Shown: piece after piece, positions 24,203 through 33,336 of the stretch
Numbering within the stretch: position 1 is the first letter of the stretch
How the letters are laid out: each line of letters begins with the position of its first letter
Origin: Dyella terrae
Lineage (GTDB): Bacteria > Pseudomonadota > Gammaproteobacteria > Xanthomonadales > Rhodanobacteraceae
Direction: 5' to 3'
NCBI RefSeq assembly: GCF_022394535.1
Contig: NZ_CP089414.1
Span: 3,844,001 to 3,908,000 of the forward strand
DNA: 64,000 bases
Position numbers and translations under genes: made by a program
The notes under the pieces: generated by a model
Database searches by the model: none
Seen by the model: only the letters and a program-made list of their open reading frames with translations
Told to the model about the DNA's origin: nothing

Positions 24203-25852
24203 ATGAAAGGCACCTTCGCTCTTCTCGACATTGCCGGTTACGTTGCCCTGCTGCTGTGGGGCACCCACATGGTCACCAGCGGCGTGCTCCGTGGTTACGG
24301 CAGCATGCTGCGCCGCTGGATGGGTCGCTATCTCGGCCATCGTCCCGCTGCGCTTGGCTTCGGCGTGTGCGTCACTGCACTGCTCCAGAGCAGTACCGCT
24401 ACCGGCCTGATGGCTACTTCATTCGCTGCCAGCGGTTTTCTTGGCCTGGCTCCCGGGCTGGCCGTCATGCTTGGCGCCAATGTGGGTACCACGCTGATCG
24501 TGCAGGTGATGTCGTTCGACATCTCCATCGTGGCACCCGTGCTGATCCTGATCGGCTTCACCATTCATCGCCGCACGGACGATGTGAGCTACGAGAACCT
24601 CGGTCGCGTCGCCATCGGCCTGGGCCTGATGCTGCTCGCTCTGCATCTGCTGGTTGGCGCGATGGCGCCGGTGGAGAACGCCGCGGTACTGCACGCCATC
24701 CTGCAGAGCCTGGCCAGCGAGCCGGTGCTCGCGATGCTGGTGGCCGCGGTGCTGACCTGGGCCTGCCATTCCAGTGTGGCGGTGGTGCTGTTGATCGTGT
24801 CGCTGGCGACTGCGGGCGTGGTTGACGCGCCGGGGGCGCTCGCACTCGTGCTGGGCGCCAACCTCGGCAGCACTATTCCCGCGTTGATGGAGGCGCATAC
24901 GCCGTTCGCTCGCCGCTTGCCGATGGGCAACCTGATGGTGCGTGCGTTTGGTTGTGTGGTGTGCCTGCCGTTGCTGCCGTTGATCGCGCACTGGTTGGCT
25001 CCGCTCGGCGCCTCGCCGGCGCGCATCGTGGTGAACTTCCACACCGCGTTCAACCTGGCCCTCGCGTTGATCTTCATCGTGCCGGTGGAAAGTCTGGCAC
25101 GCCTGCTTGTGCGCCTGCTGCCCGAGCCCCCCAAGCCCAATGATCCGGGTGTGCCCCAGTATCTGGATGAGGGCGCGCTGGATTCAGCCAACGTCGCGCT
25201 GGCGAACGCAGCGCGTGAATCCATGCGCATGGCCGATATGGTGGAGAGCATGCTCAAGGGTCTAGTCGAGGTGTTCGGCAAGGACGATCGCACGCGCGCC
25301 GCTGCCGTTAGCCGCATGGACCCTTCGCTGGACAAGCTGGGCATGGCTATCCGCGAGTATCTGGCGGATCTTGGTGGTCAGGCGCTGAACGAGGAAGACG
25401 GCGAACGCAGCCAGGAGATCCTCGCGTTCGTCATCAATATCGAGCACATCGGCGACATCACCGCTAACAACCTGATGGAGTTCGCCGCCAAAAAGGCAGC
25501 CAGCGGACAGGACTTCTCTGCAGACGACATCCAGGACCTGGCCGCCATGCACACGCTGGTGATGGAAAGCCTGCGTCTGGGCCTCACCGTGTTCCTGCGT
25601 GGCGATCTGCGCGCGGCGCAGCAGCTGATTGCCCGCAAAGAGGCACTGTGGCGGCTGGAGAACGAGGCGTCGGAGCGGCACATCAAGGCGTTGCGCGAGC
25701 GTCGTGACGGCGGTGGTGGCGGGGACGTCTATCTGCGCATCCTGCGCGATCTCAAGCGCATCCATTCGCACCTGGCGGCGCTGGCCTACCTGCCGTTGGA
25801 GCGCGCCGGCCTGTTGCAGGATCGCCTTGTGCGCGAGCCCGCGACGACCTGA
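24203..25852 (+). CDS. Na/Pi cotransporter family protein with PhoU-like C-terminus
   Basis: Member of the NptA/YjbB (SLC34-like) family; E. coli YjbB exports phosphate. 549 residues. The membrane half holds two repeats with the substrate signature: first LLQSSTATGLMATSF (QSSTA near residue 62), second TWACHSSVAVVLLIVSLA near residue 190, where the usual QSSS is CHSS. The C-terminal half (about 350-545) is alpha-helical and PhoU-like (ARESMRMADMVESML, FVINIEHIGDITANNLME in part). ATG 24203 is chosen because GGAGGT lies 6 bases upstream; the frame extends to 24161 without support. The position next to mgtA suggests linked Mg2+ and phosphate control, an inference. Confidence 0.87.
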   Translation: MKGTFALLDIAGYVALLLWGTHMVTSGVLRGYGSMLRRWMGRYLGHRPAALGFGVCVTALLQSSTATGLMATSFAASGFLGLAPGLAVMLGANVGTTLIVQVMSFDISIVAPVLILIGFTIHRRTDDVSYENLGRVAIGLGLMLLALHLLVGAMAPVENAAVLHAILQSLASEPVLAMLVAAVLTWACHSSVAVVLLIVSLATAGVVDAPGALALVLGANLGSTIPALMEAHTPFARRLPMGNLMVRAFGCVVCLPLLPLIAHWLAPLGASPARIVVNFHTAFNLALALIFIVPVESLARLLVRLLPEPPKPNDPGVPQYLDEGALDSANVALANAARESMRMADMVESMLKGLVEVFGKDDRTRAAAVSRMDPSLDKLGMAIREYLADLGGQALNEEDGERSQEILAFVINIEHIGDITANNLMEFAAKKAASGQDFSADDIQDLAAMHTLVMESLRLGLTVFLRGDLRAAQQLIARKEALWRLENEASERHIKALRERRDGGGGGDVYLRILRDLKRIHSHLAALAYLPLERAGLLQDRLVREPATT

Positions 25853-26031
25853 CGTAAGCCTCGCTGGCTACCGTATTCAACTTGTAAAGGAGCAACGGCA
25901 CATTGGACCCGGACCCATCGACTGAGATCGAATTTTCTTGCTGACGACGCCGTCCTCGTTCCTGCGCGTACTCCTTCCGGAGTGATTCCCGCGAGCGGTG
26001 GCTGACGTCGGTCACACCGCGAGCGGGGCAT

Positions 26032-26060
26032 GCGTTTCAGCTCCAGGCGATCTGAAACGC
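26032..26060. promoter_or_regulatory. Dyad upstream of the metal RND operon
   Basis: Perfect nine-base inverted repeat GCGTTTCAG / CTGAAACGC with an 11-base spacer, 82 bases before the adaptor start. A second pair, GCAAATA (26071) and TATTTGC (26123), lies between it and the ribosome binding site. The 289-base gap contains no gene. The dyad could be an operator for a metal-responsive regulator; no regulator gene is adjacent. Confidence 0.4.
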
Positions 26061-26141
26061 CATCCCCTTCGCAAATACTTCTCCGCTGCCGGTACGGTGG
26101 TGGAGAGCAGCCGCATGCCAAATATTTGCAGGGGAATCCCC

Positions 26142-27254
26142 ATGTTTTACCGCCTGTCCCGCACTTTCATTGCCCTGTCCATCGTTTCGCTGCTCGCCGG
26201 CTGCGGCCACCGTGCCGGCGACCAGGCCGTCGCACCGGCTTTCGTGGACGACCATGGGGTGCTGCGCGTGCCGGATGGTTCGCCGCTGCGCAAGGAACTG
26301 GTCATCGCCCCGGTCCAGATGCAGGCCGCGCCGCACGCCATGCAGTTCCCCGCGACGGTGGAGGCCGACCCTGCGCGGACGGCGAATGTGCTGGCGCCGC
26401 TCACAGGCCGCATCAGCGATCTGAAGGTTGGGTTGGGCGACCACGTGACCCGCGGCCAGCTGCTCGCAGTGATCGATTCGGGCGATATGGCGCAGGCCAA
26501 TGCGGACGTGGTCAAGGCCACCGATGCGCTCGCCCTGGCCAAGAAGGCGCTGGATCGCGCGCGGGGTGTGCAGCAGGCGGGCGGCAACGCGGTGAAGGAT
26601 CTGGAAACCGCGCAGAGCAACGACAACCAGGCCCAGGCCGAGATGGACCGCGCGCAAACCCGCCTGCGCGCCTTGAGCGCCGAAGGTCAGCAGGGGACGT
26701 CGCGCAGCATCCGCATCACGGCACCCATGAGCGGCTACATCACGGCGCTGAGCGCCGCTCCCGGCACCTACGCTAACGATGCCACCGCCGTGCTGATGAC
26801 CATTTCCGATCTCGATTCAGTCTGGATCACTGCCAACGTGCCGGAAGCCGACGTCGGCCACATTGCCAAGGGGCAGGCGATGGACGCGACGTTGTCTGCC
26901 TACCCAGATCAGGCCTTCCATGGCCAGGTGAGTTTCGTCAGCCAGGTGCTGCAGTCCGATACGCGTCGCGACATGGTGCGCGCAGTGTTCTCCAACACGG
27001 ATGGACGCCTGAAGCCGAACATGTTCGCCCAGGCCAGCATTGCCGTGCCGCAGCCCGCACAGGTGCTCGTGCCGCAATCCGCATTGCTGATGAACAACGA
27101 CAACACCACCGTGTTCGTGGAAGTGTCGCCGTGGACGTTCGAGCGCCACACCGTGGAGCTGAGCTACGACGAAACGGCGGGTGCCCGCGTACTGAAGGGC
27201 CTCAAGGCCGGCGATCGCGTGGTGGTGAAGGGCGGGGTTCTGCTCAATGATTAA
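26142..27254 (+). CDS. Heavy-metal RND efflux periplasmic adaptor (CzcB/CusB type)
   Basis: Membrane fusion protein linking the inner-membrane RND pump to the outer-membrane channel. 370 residues from ATG 26142, with GGGGAA upstream; the N-terminus has a lipobox LLAGCG (Cys near residue 21). The lipoyl half-motifs are visible: VLAPLTGRISDLKVGLGDHVTRGQLLAVIDSG (in part: GRISDLKVGLGDHV) and SIRITAPMSGYITALSAAPG (in part: ITAPMSGYI), separated by an alpha-hairpin of about 70 residues; a beta-barrel domain follows (VWITANVPEADVGHI). No His-rich metal-binding N-terminus is seen. It overlaps the pump gene by 8 bases, so the three efflux genes form one operon. Confidence 0.88.
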   Translation: MFYRLSRTFIALSIVSLLAGCGHRAGDQAVAPAFVDDHGVLRVPDGSPLRKELVIAPVQMQAAPHAMQFPATVEADPARTANVLAPLTGRISDLKVGLGDHVTRGQLLAVIDSGDMAQANADVVKATDALALAKKALDRARGVQQAGGNAVKDLETAQSNDNQAQAEMDRAQTRLRALSAEGQQGTSRSIRITAPMSGYITALSAAPGTYANDATAVLMTISDLDSVWITANVPEADVGHIAKGQAMDATLSAYPDQAFHGQVSFVSQVLQSDTRRDMVRAVFSNTDGRLKPNMFAQASIAVPQPAQVLVPQSALLMNNDNTTVFVEVSPWTFERHTVELSYDETAGARVLKGLKAGDRVVVKGGVLLND

Positions 27255-30200
27255 CGCGATCTTCCACTTCTGCTTCCAGAAGCGCGTGCTCTTCATCGTC
27301 GTTTCGGCGCTGGTGTTGTGCTTCGGTTATTACTCGTGGACGCAGTTGGCCATTGAGGCCTATCCGGAGCTGAGCGACGTCACCGCTCAGGTGACCACGC
27401 AGGTGCCGGGTCTCGCCGCGGAGGAAATCGAACAGCAAATCACCATTCCGCTGGAGCGTGGCCTGTCGGGAACGCCGGGCCTGGTGAGCATGCGTTCGAG
27501 CAGCACGTTTGGCCTGTCGCTGATCACCCTGGTTTTCAAGGATGGCGCCGAGGATTACTGGTCACGCCAACGCGTGATGGAGCGCATCAGTCAGGTGACC
27601 TTGCCGCCGGGCATCACGCCCGGGCTTGATCCCGTGTCCGGCCCGGCAGGCGAGATCTATCGCTATACGCTTGAATCGACCAGCAAGAATCTGATGGAGC
27701 TGTCGGAGCTTCAGCGTTGGGTGGTGGTGCCCGCGTTGGAGCGTGTGTCCGGCGTCGCCAACGTGGACATCTTTGGCGGCTTCACCAAGGAGTTCCGGTT
27801 GGAACTCGACCCGAACAAGCTGCTGAAATATGGCGTTAGCGTCAGTCAGGTCAGCAGTGCGATTTCCGCCAACACCGCCAATGCAGGCGGAGGGCGCATC
27901 ACCCGCGGTGAGCAGTCGTACATCGTGCGTGGCATCGGCATGGTGCATACGCTGAAGGATCTGGGTGATGTCGTGGTGACCCAGAGCAATGGCGTGCCCG
28001 TGCTCGTGCGCGATCTCGGCAAGCTGGAGTACGGCCATCAGGTTCGCGAGGGCATTCTCGGTAAGGACAACAACCCCGATACCATCGAGGGCATCGTCGA
28101 TCTTCTCAAGTATGAAAATCCTTCTCGTGTGTTGGAGGGTATCCACTCCACAGTCGCTGAGCTGAACAAGCAGCTCGCGGCGCAGGATGTGCGCATCGTG
28201 CCGTATATCGACCGCGATGACCTGGTCGAGGCCACCAAGGAAAAGGTCTTCCACACCGTGATGGAAGGCGTGGGCCTCGTGTGCATTGTGCTGATCCTGT
28301 TCCTGGGCAGCCCGCGCTCGGCCATGGTGGCGGCGGTGGCCATTCCCATGTCACTGGTGACGGTGTTCATCCTGATGCAGTTCACGCATATGCCGGCGAA
28401 CTTGTTCTCGCTGGGTGCTATCGACTTCGGTGTGATCGTGGACGGCACCATCGTGGTGACGGAAGCCATCTTGCGGCGCCGCGAGGAGAAACCCGAGGCC
28501 GTACTCACCGAAGACGACGTGATGACGGTGACCAAGCATGTGGGTCGCTCGATCTTCTTCGCTACATTGATCATCGTCACTGCTTACTTGCCGTTGTTCG
28601 CGTTCGAGCATGCTGAGGGCAAGCTGTTCCGCCCGATGGCCTTCACCGTTGGTTATGCGCTGTTGGCGGCCTTGCTCTGTACGGTCACGCTCACACCGGG
28701 ATTGGCGTATATCGCACTGCGCAAGCCGCGGAAGATCTTCCACAACAAGCCGCTGGAGCGTCTGCAGCGCGCGTATACAAACTCATTGGGCCGCCTGCTG
28801 GGCAAGTTGCCGATTGTGTACTCGGTGGCCGGCGTCGCCTTTGCCGGCGTGCTGATACTGGGTATGACCATTGGCCGCGAATTCTTGCCCGAGCTGGACG
28901 AAGGCTCGCTGTGGCTGCAGGTGCAGATGCCCACCGGTCTGTCGCTGGACAAGGCCAGTGCCATGACGGCGGATTTGCGTCGCGCAGTGCGCGAGTTTCC
29001 CGAAGTGTCCTTCATCGTCACCCAGTTGGGTCGCAATGACACGGGTACCGACCCGTGGACACCGTCACACGTCGAGTCCGGCGTGGGACTGAAGCCGTAC
29101 GACAAATGGCCGGATCATGAGAGCAAGGCGGAGTTTCTGCGTCGCTTCAATGCCCGCATGCAACAGATCCCCGGCATCTCGGTCGGCATCAGCCAGCCTA
29201 TCGTTGACGGCGAGAACGACATGATCGGTGGTGCGCACAGCCCATTGGTGTTGCGCATCTATGGCGACGACCTCAGCGAACTGCGCCGCATCGGTGGCGA
29301 GATCGTGGACGTGTTGCATGGGGTGCGTGGCACGGCGGATGCATCGATCTTTCAGGAGCCGCCGATCCCGCAGCTGGCGATCACTGCCGATCGCGATGCG
29401 GCGGCACGCTACGGCATCAATGTCGGCGATATAAGCAATCTCATCCAGACGGCCATTGGTGGATCACCGATCACGCAAGTATATGTGGGGGACCGCACCT
29501 ACAACGTGACGGCACGCCTCTCCAACGAGACTGCAAACAGCCTGGAAGCCATCGGCCAGTTGCCTTTGACCTCTGCCAGCGGGGCGCAAGTACCGTTGAA
29601 GCAAGTGGCGGATATCCGCTACAAGACGGGCGAAAGCACCATCGCACACGAGCAGACCAAACGGCAGATCACCATTCGTGTGGACAACCGTGATCGCGCG
29701 CTTTCCGAGTACCTTGCTGATGCGCAAGCCCAGATCGATGCCAAGGTGCATTTCGACAAGCAGGCCTATCAGCTGCAATGGGCTGGAACATTCGAGAATC
29801 AACAGCGAGCGCAGGCCCGTCTCGTGGTGGTGATGAGCTTGGTGCTGGCGATTATGCTGGTGTTCCTGTTCTTCGAATTCGGCAAGCTGCATCAGGCGGT
29901 GATGGTATTGGCGGTCGTTCCGCTGGCGACCGTCGGTGGCCTGATTTCACTGCACGTGCGCGGGGAGACGCTCAACATCGCTACTGCTGTGGGCTTCATC
30001 GCGTTGTTCGGTGTCGCGGTACAGAACGGCATCATCATGGTGGCCAACATCAACCGCGTGCGTAAGGAAGGCCTGCACCTGCGTGATGCCGTGCTGGAAG
30101 GCGCTACCGAGCGCTTCCGTCCCGTGTTGATGACGGCCACCGTGGCCAGCGTAGGCATGTTGCCGGCAGCGCTCGCCACCGGCATTGGCACTGACGTGCA

Positions 30201-30348
30201 GCGCGGACTCGCCACCGTGGTGGTGGGCGGTCTACCTATCGCGACACTGCTGACGCTGTTCATCCTTCCGGGGTTCTATTTCGCCATCGAGCGATTCATT
30301 GAGCGCCGTCGTCGCCAACATCGTCCGCACCCGTCGAAGGTGCTGTGA
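27247..30348 (+). CDS. Heavy-metal RND efflux pump (CzcA/CusA family)
   Basis: Inner-membrane proton-driven exporter of the HME-RND subfamily, 1033 residues with twelve TM helices and two large periplasmic loops. The N-terminus FCFQKRVLFIVVSALVLCFG and early motif VPGLAAEEIEQQITIPLE are typical (cited in short). The class-defining motif in TM4 is DFGVIVDGTIVVTE, that is D-x5-D-x5-E, near residue 394; these acidic residues carry protons in CzcA. In the second half GVAVQNGIIMVANINR is the matching segment. I do not see a CusA-type Met triad that would identify copper or silver, so the metal (Zn, Co, Cd, Ni, Cu) cannot be stated. Confidence 0.92.
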   Translation: MINAIFHFCFQKRVLFIVVSALVLCFGYYSWTQLAIEAYPELSDVTAQVTTQVPGLAAEEIEQQITIPLERGLSGTPGLVSMRSSSTFGLSLITLVFKDGAEDYWSRQRVMERISQVTLPPGITPGLDPVSGPAGEIYRYTLESTSKNLMELSELQRWVVVPALERVSGVANVDIFGGFTKEFRLELDPNKLLKYGVSVSQVSSAISANTANAGGGRITRGEQSYIVRGIGMVHTLKDLGDVVVTQSNGVPVLVRDLGKLEYGHQVREGILGKDNNPDTIEGIVDLLKYENPSRVLEGIHSTVAELNKQLAAQDVRIVPYIDRDDLVEATKEKVFHTVMEGVGLVCIVLILFLGSPRSAMVAAVAIPMSLVTVFILMQFTHMPANLFSLGAIDFGVIVDGTIVVTEAILRRREEKPEAVLTEDDVMTVTKHVGRSIFFATLIIVTAYLPLFAFEHAEGKLFRPMAFTVGYALLAALLCTVTLTPGLAYIALRKPRKIFHNKPLERLQRAYTNSLGRLLGKLPIVYSVAGVAFAGVLILGMTIGREFLPELDEGSLWLQVQMPTGLSLDKASAMTADLRRAVREFPEVSFIVTQLGRNDTGTDPWTPSHVESGVGLKPYDKWPDHESKAEFLRRFNARMQQIPGISVGISQPIVDGENDMIGGAHSPLVLRIYGDDLSELRRIGGEIVDVLHGVRGTADASIFQEPPIPQLAITADRDAAARYGINVGDISNLIQTAIGGSPITQVYVGDRTYNVTARLSNETANSLEAIGQLPLTSASGAQVPLKQVADIRYKTGESTIAHEQTKRQITIRVDNRDRALSEYLADAQAQIDAKVHFDKQAYQLQWAGTFENQQRAQARLVVVMSLVLAIMLVFLFFEFGKLHQAVMVLAVVPLATVGGLISLHVRGETLNIATAVGFIALFGVAVQNGIIMVANINRVRKEGLHLRDAVLEGATERFRPVLMTATVASVGMLPAALATGIGTDVQRGLATVVVGGLPIATLLTLFILPGFYFAIERFIERRRRQHRPHPSKVL

Positions 30349-30350
30349 TC

Positions 30351-31865
30351 ATGAAAAAGACCACGTTCCGTCACTCGTTCCGTCCGTTGCTCGCATGGAG
30401 CATCGCCGTTGCTCTTGCCGGTTGTGCCGTCGGGCCGAACTACAAGCGGCCCCAGGCGCCCGAAGCCACAGAGTACGCACCCACGCCGATCGCACGGGAT
30501 ACCGCGTCGGCGACCGGCCCAGGCGGCGAGTCGCAGCATCTGCTGCAGTCCATGGATATTCCTGGCCAGTGGTGGACGCTGTTCCACTCCGAGCCGCTCA
30601 ACGCGCTGATCGACGATGCGCTCAAGCACAACGCGGACGTGGAAGCCGCGCACGCCTCACTCAAAGTGGCGTGGGAGGCCGTGTATGCACAGCGCGGTGC
30701 GTATTTCCCCCAGGTCAACGCTAACGCGAACTCCACGCGGACGGATACCGCTAACGACGTGGCCAGCGGTGCAGCGTCCAATGCGAGTCTCTACAACCTG
30801 ACCACGGCGCAGGTTAGCGTGTCGTACGTGCTCGATGTGTGGGGCGGCAACCGTCGCCAGGTGGAATCGCTGGTGGCGCAAGCCAATCAGCAGCGCTATC
30901 AGTTGGAAGCCACCTACCTCACGTTGACCAGTAATGTGGCGAATGCGGCCATCGAGCAAGCCTCGTTGCGCGCGCAGATCCAGACGACGCACGAGATCAT
31001 CGAAGCGCAGACGCGCATTCTCGATACCTTGCAGCGACAGCGCACGCTGGGCGACGTATCCGACGCGATCGTGGCCGCCCAGGTCACAGCGCTGGAGCAG
31101 AGCAAGGCCACGCTACCGCCCCTGGACAAGCAGCTGGCGCAGCAGCGCGATCTGCTGGCCACTCTGACCGGCCGCACGCCGGATCAGCGCATCGATGCAC
31201 AGTTCACGCTGGACAGCCTGCGGCTTCCCTCCGACCTGCCGCTCAGCCTGCCGGCGCAACTGGTGGAACAGCGACCCGACGTACGCATGGCGGAGGAACA
31301 GTTGCATTCGGCCAGTGCGCAGGTGGGTGTTGCGATCGCCAATCGGCTGCCCAACGTACAGATCAACGGTTCGTTTGGCGGGACCTCGGAAAAGGCCAGC
31401 CAGGTATTCAGCGCGGGCAGCGGTTTCTGGAGCCTGGGGGCGTCAGTGACGCAGCCTTTGTTCGATGGCGGCACACTCAAGCACAAGCAGCGTGGTGCGG
31501 AAGCAGCCTATACGCAAGCTGCCGCGCAGTACCGCAGCACGGTACTTCAGGCGGTGCAGAACATGGCCGACACTTTGCACGCCATTGATGCGGATGCTCA
31601 GGCGCTGGCGGCCAACGAACGCGCCGAACGCGCAGCGGCGCATAGCCTCGATGTGGCGAAAAAGCAGCTGGCGTTGGGTGACCTGAGCGAAAGCGCCATG
31701 CTCGCTACCGAGCTGGCGTGGCAGCAGACGGCGCTGGCGCTGGTGCAGGCACGGGCCGCGCGTTATGCCGATACCGTTGCCTTGTTCCAGGCGTTGGGTG
31801 GCGGTTGGTGGCATCGCAAGGATGTGGAAGACGTCGCTACGGGGCGTACAGACGGCTCGCACTGA
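30351..31865 (+). CDS. RND efflux outer-membrane lipoprotein (NodT/OprM family)
   Basis: TolC-like outer-membrane channel of the tripartite pump. 504 residues from ATG 30351 (GTG 30345 is two codons earlier and overlaps the pump stop). N-terminal lipobox ALAGCAVGPNYKRP, with Cys near residue 25, is the hallmark of the NodT subfamily. Two OEP repeats follow: WWTLFHSEPLNALIDDALKHN (in part: FHSEPLNALID) and the second around LVEQRPDVRMAEEQLHSASAQVG (in part: EQRPDVRMAEEQL). The tail GGGWWHRKD is also family-like. Third gene of the operon with the adaptor and pump. Confidence 0.9.
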   Translation: MKKTTFRHSFRPLLAWSIAVALAGCAVGPNYKRPQAPEATEYAPTPIARDTASATGPGGESQHLLQSMDIPGQWWTLFHSEPLNALIDDALKHNADVEAAHASLKVAWEAVYAQRGAYFPQVNANANSTRTDTANDVASGAASNASLYNLTTAQVSVSYVLDVWGGNRRQVESLVAQANQQRYQLEATYLTLTSNVANAAIEQASLRAQIQTTHEIIEAQTRILDTLQRQRTLGDVSDAIVAAQVTALEQSKATLPPLDKQLAQQRDLLATLTGRTPDQRIDAQFTLDSLRLPSDLPLSLPAQLVEQRPDVRMAEEQLHSASAQVGVAIANRLPNVQINGSFGGTSEKASQVFSAGSGFWSLGASVTQPLFDGGTLKHKQRGAEAAYTQAAAQYRSTVLQAVQNMADTLHAIDADAQALAANERAERAAAHSLDVAKKQLALGDLSESAMLATELAWQQTALALVQARAARYADTVALFQALGGGWWHRKDVEDVATGRTDGSH

Positions 31866-31872
31866 ACCATAG

Positions 31873-31902
31873 GGCTGGCGCTGCAGTGATGCAGTGTCAG
31901 CC
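31873..31902. terminator. Hairpin between convergent efflux and pentapeptide genes
   Basis: Thirteen-pair stem, with G-U pairs, between GGCTGGCGCTGCA and TGCAGTGTCAGCC, loop GTGA. It lies between the outer-membrane channel stop and the convergent pentapeptide gene stop, overlapping the latter. Likely serves both directions. Confidence 0.55.
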
Positions 31903-32499
31903 TTCCAGCTCGATGCCCAGGCTGTCCAGCAGGGCAACCGCTTCCGGTAGCGAGAAGCGTGCGCGCTTGATGTCGTTGTGGAATACGTCGATGCGGTAGT
32001 TCTGTGCTTCGACGAAGTTGGCCCGTCCGAGCCGAGTGCGCGCAAATACGCTGTCGCGCAAGTCGGTGCCGTGAAAATCGGCGTCCTCGCAATTTGCGTC
32101 AGTGAAATCCACATCCAGCGCGCGGCATTCGATCAGCACGAACTCGCGCAGGTCCAGGCCGAAGAACGAGGAGTCGTTGATCACGCAGCGCTCGAAAGCG
32201 AGGGCCTTGGCCATGCGTACGCGCGGCCAGTGGGCGCGAGTCCAATCGATGCCCACCATCTTGCAGTCGATGAAACGGGCCGCATCGAAGCCGCTGCCGG
32301 TGAGCTTTGCCAGGCTCAGATTGCACTCGCGGAACTCGCAGTCGCTGAAACGGCAGCGCGCCAGCGTGGCCTCGCTGAACTGGCAGCGGACGAAGCTGCA
32401 GTCGTGGAAGCGGATGCCATCGAGGGCGGCGCCGTTGGCTTGCACGTCCTCGAACGTCGCGTCGTCGTAGGCGTTATCGGTCCAGGGCAGGGCAGTCAT
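31897..32499 (-). CDS. Pentapeptide repeat protein (Qnr-like architecture)
   Basis: A 200-residue protein built of about 30 A(D/N)LXX-type pentapeptides (FHDCS FVRCQ FSEAT LARCR FSDCE FRECN as short consecutive units), forming a right-handed quadrilateral beta-helix. The central break GIDWTRAHWP between two blocks and the C-terminal helix ALLDSLGIELEG resemble the topology of Qnr proteins, which mimic B-DNA and protect gyrase from quinolones. That activity cannot be inferred from sequence alone; many relatives have unknown functions. ATG 32499 lies 7 bases after the DedA stop on the same strand, so the two are co-transcribed. An upstream frame to 32613 overlaps dedA and is not family-like. 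Confidence 0.8.
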   Translation of the reverse strand: MTALPWTDNAYDDATFEDVQANGAALDGIRFHDCSFVRCQFSEATLARCRFSDCEFRECNLSLAKLTGSGFDAARFIDCKMVGIDWTRAHWPRVRMAKALAFERCVINDSSFFGLDLREFVLIECRALDVDFTDANCEDADFHGTDLRDSVFARTRLGRANFVEAQNYRIDVFHNDIKRARFSLPEAVALLDSLGIELEG

Positions 32500-32506
32500 G
32501 CGTGGA

Positions 32507-33133
32507 TCAGCGCGAGCCCGGCTCGCACGCCACGCGCCGCTTATGGCGCCACCACAGCACCAGTGCCACCAGCAGCACTGCGCCGCCGACCAGCCACAGG
32601 CCGTTCTGGCCACGATGGATCCATTTGGCGAGCCACTCGTGATTGTCGGCGCCGAAGTAGCCCAGATACACCCAGATCGGCACGCTGATCAGCGCGGCCA
32701 GTCCGTCGAGCAGGAAGAAGCGCAGGAAGGTCACGCGGTGTGTAGAGCCTGCGGTGATGAACACCGCTGTGCGCATGCCGGGCAGGAAGCGTGCGATGAA
32801 CATCAGGCGGTTGCCGTAACGCTCGAACTTTTCCTGCACCTTGGCGTAGCGCTCGGGCGTGAGCACGCGCGCTACGAAACGCAGCTTGAGGATGCGTGCA
32901 CCGAAGTGATGGCCAAGCAGGAACATGCCCGCGTCGCCCACCAGTACGCCAGCCATACCGACACCGAACATGGTGTGCACGTTGGCGTAGCCGAGGCCGG
33001 CGATGACACCACCGGCGACGAGGGTGATGTCCTCGGGCAAAGGCACGCCGGCGCCGCACAGCAACAACGCGAGGAATACCGCGAGGTAGCCGTTCTCAGC
33101 GAACACCGTGATCAGTCGTTCAAGCAGTTCCAT
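32507..33133 (-). CDS. DedA family inner-membrane protein
   Basis: 208 residues with the DedA/VTT pattern: amphipathic N-terminus, reentrant region GAGVPLPEDITLVAGG, TM helices, the conserved FERYGNRLMFIARFLPGMRTAVFITAGS (cited in part: RFLPGMRTAVF, the proton/substrate loop with Arg) and a C-terminal helix pair. DedA proteins are undecaprenyl-phosphate or phospholipid translocases/flippases required for envelope homeostasis. It is transcribed with the pentapeptide gene; the 200 bases upstream to dnaG hold no gene that I can see. Confidence 0.87.
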   Translation of the reverse strand: MELLERLITVFAENGYLAVFLALLLCGAGVPLPEDITLVAGGVIAGLGYANVHTMFGVGMAGVLVGDAGMFLLGHHFGARILKLRFVARVLTPERYAKVQEKFERYGNRLMFIARFLPGMRTAVFITAGSTHRVTFLRFFLLDGLAALISVPIWVYLGYFGADNHEWLAKWIHRGQNGLWLVGGAVLLVALVLWWRHKRRVACEPGSR

Positions 33134-33336
33134 CTACATCCATGCCTTGGCGGACTACCCAATGCTTCACAAGAGGATTCGATGATCCCATACGAAGACG
33201 TCCATACGCTTGTCGCAGCGCAGGATGTCCCATGTTCCCTCTTCCAAATGGCATCGCTGGGGCGAGGCGGGCATCTTGCCGGGTGGTTGGTTAGAACCCT
33301 GTTGTGTCGTGCCGGGGGCGCCCGTGGGGCGTCGTG

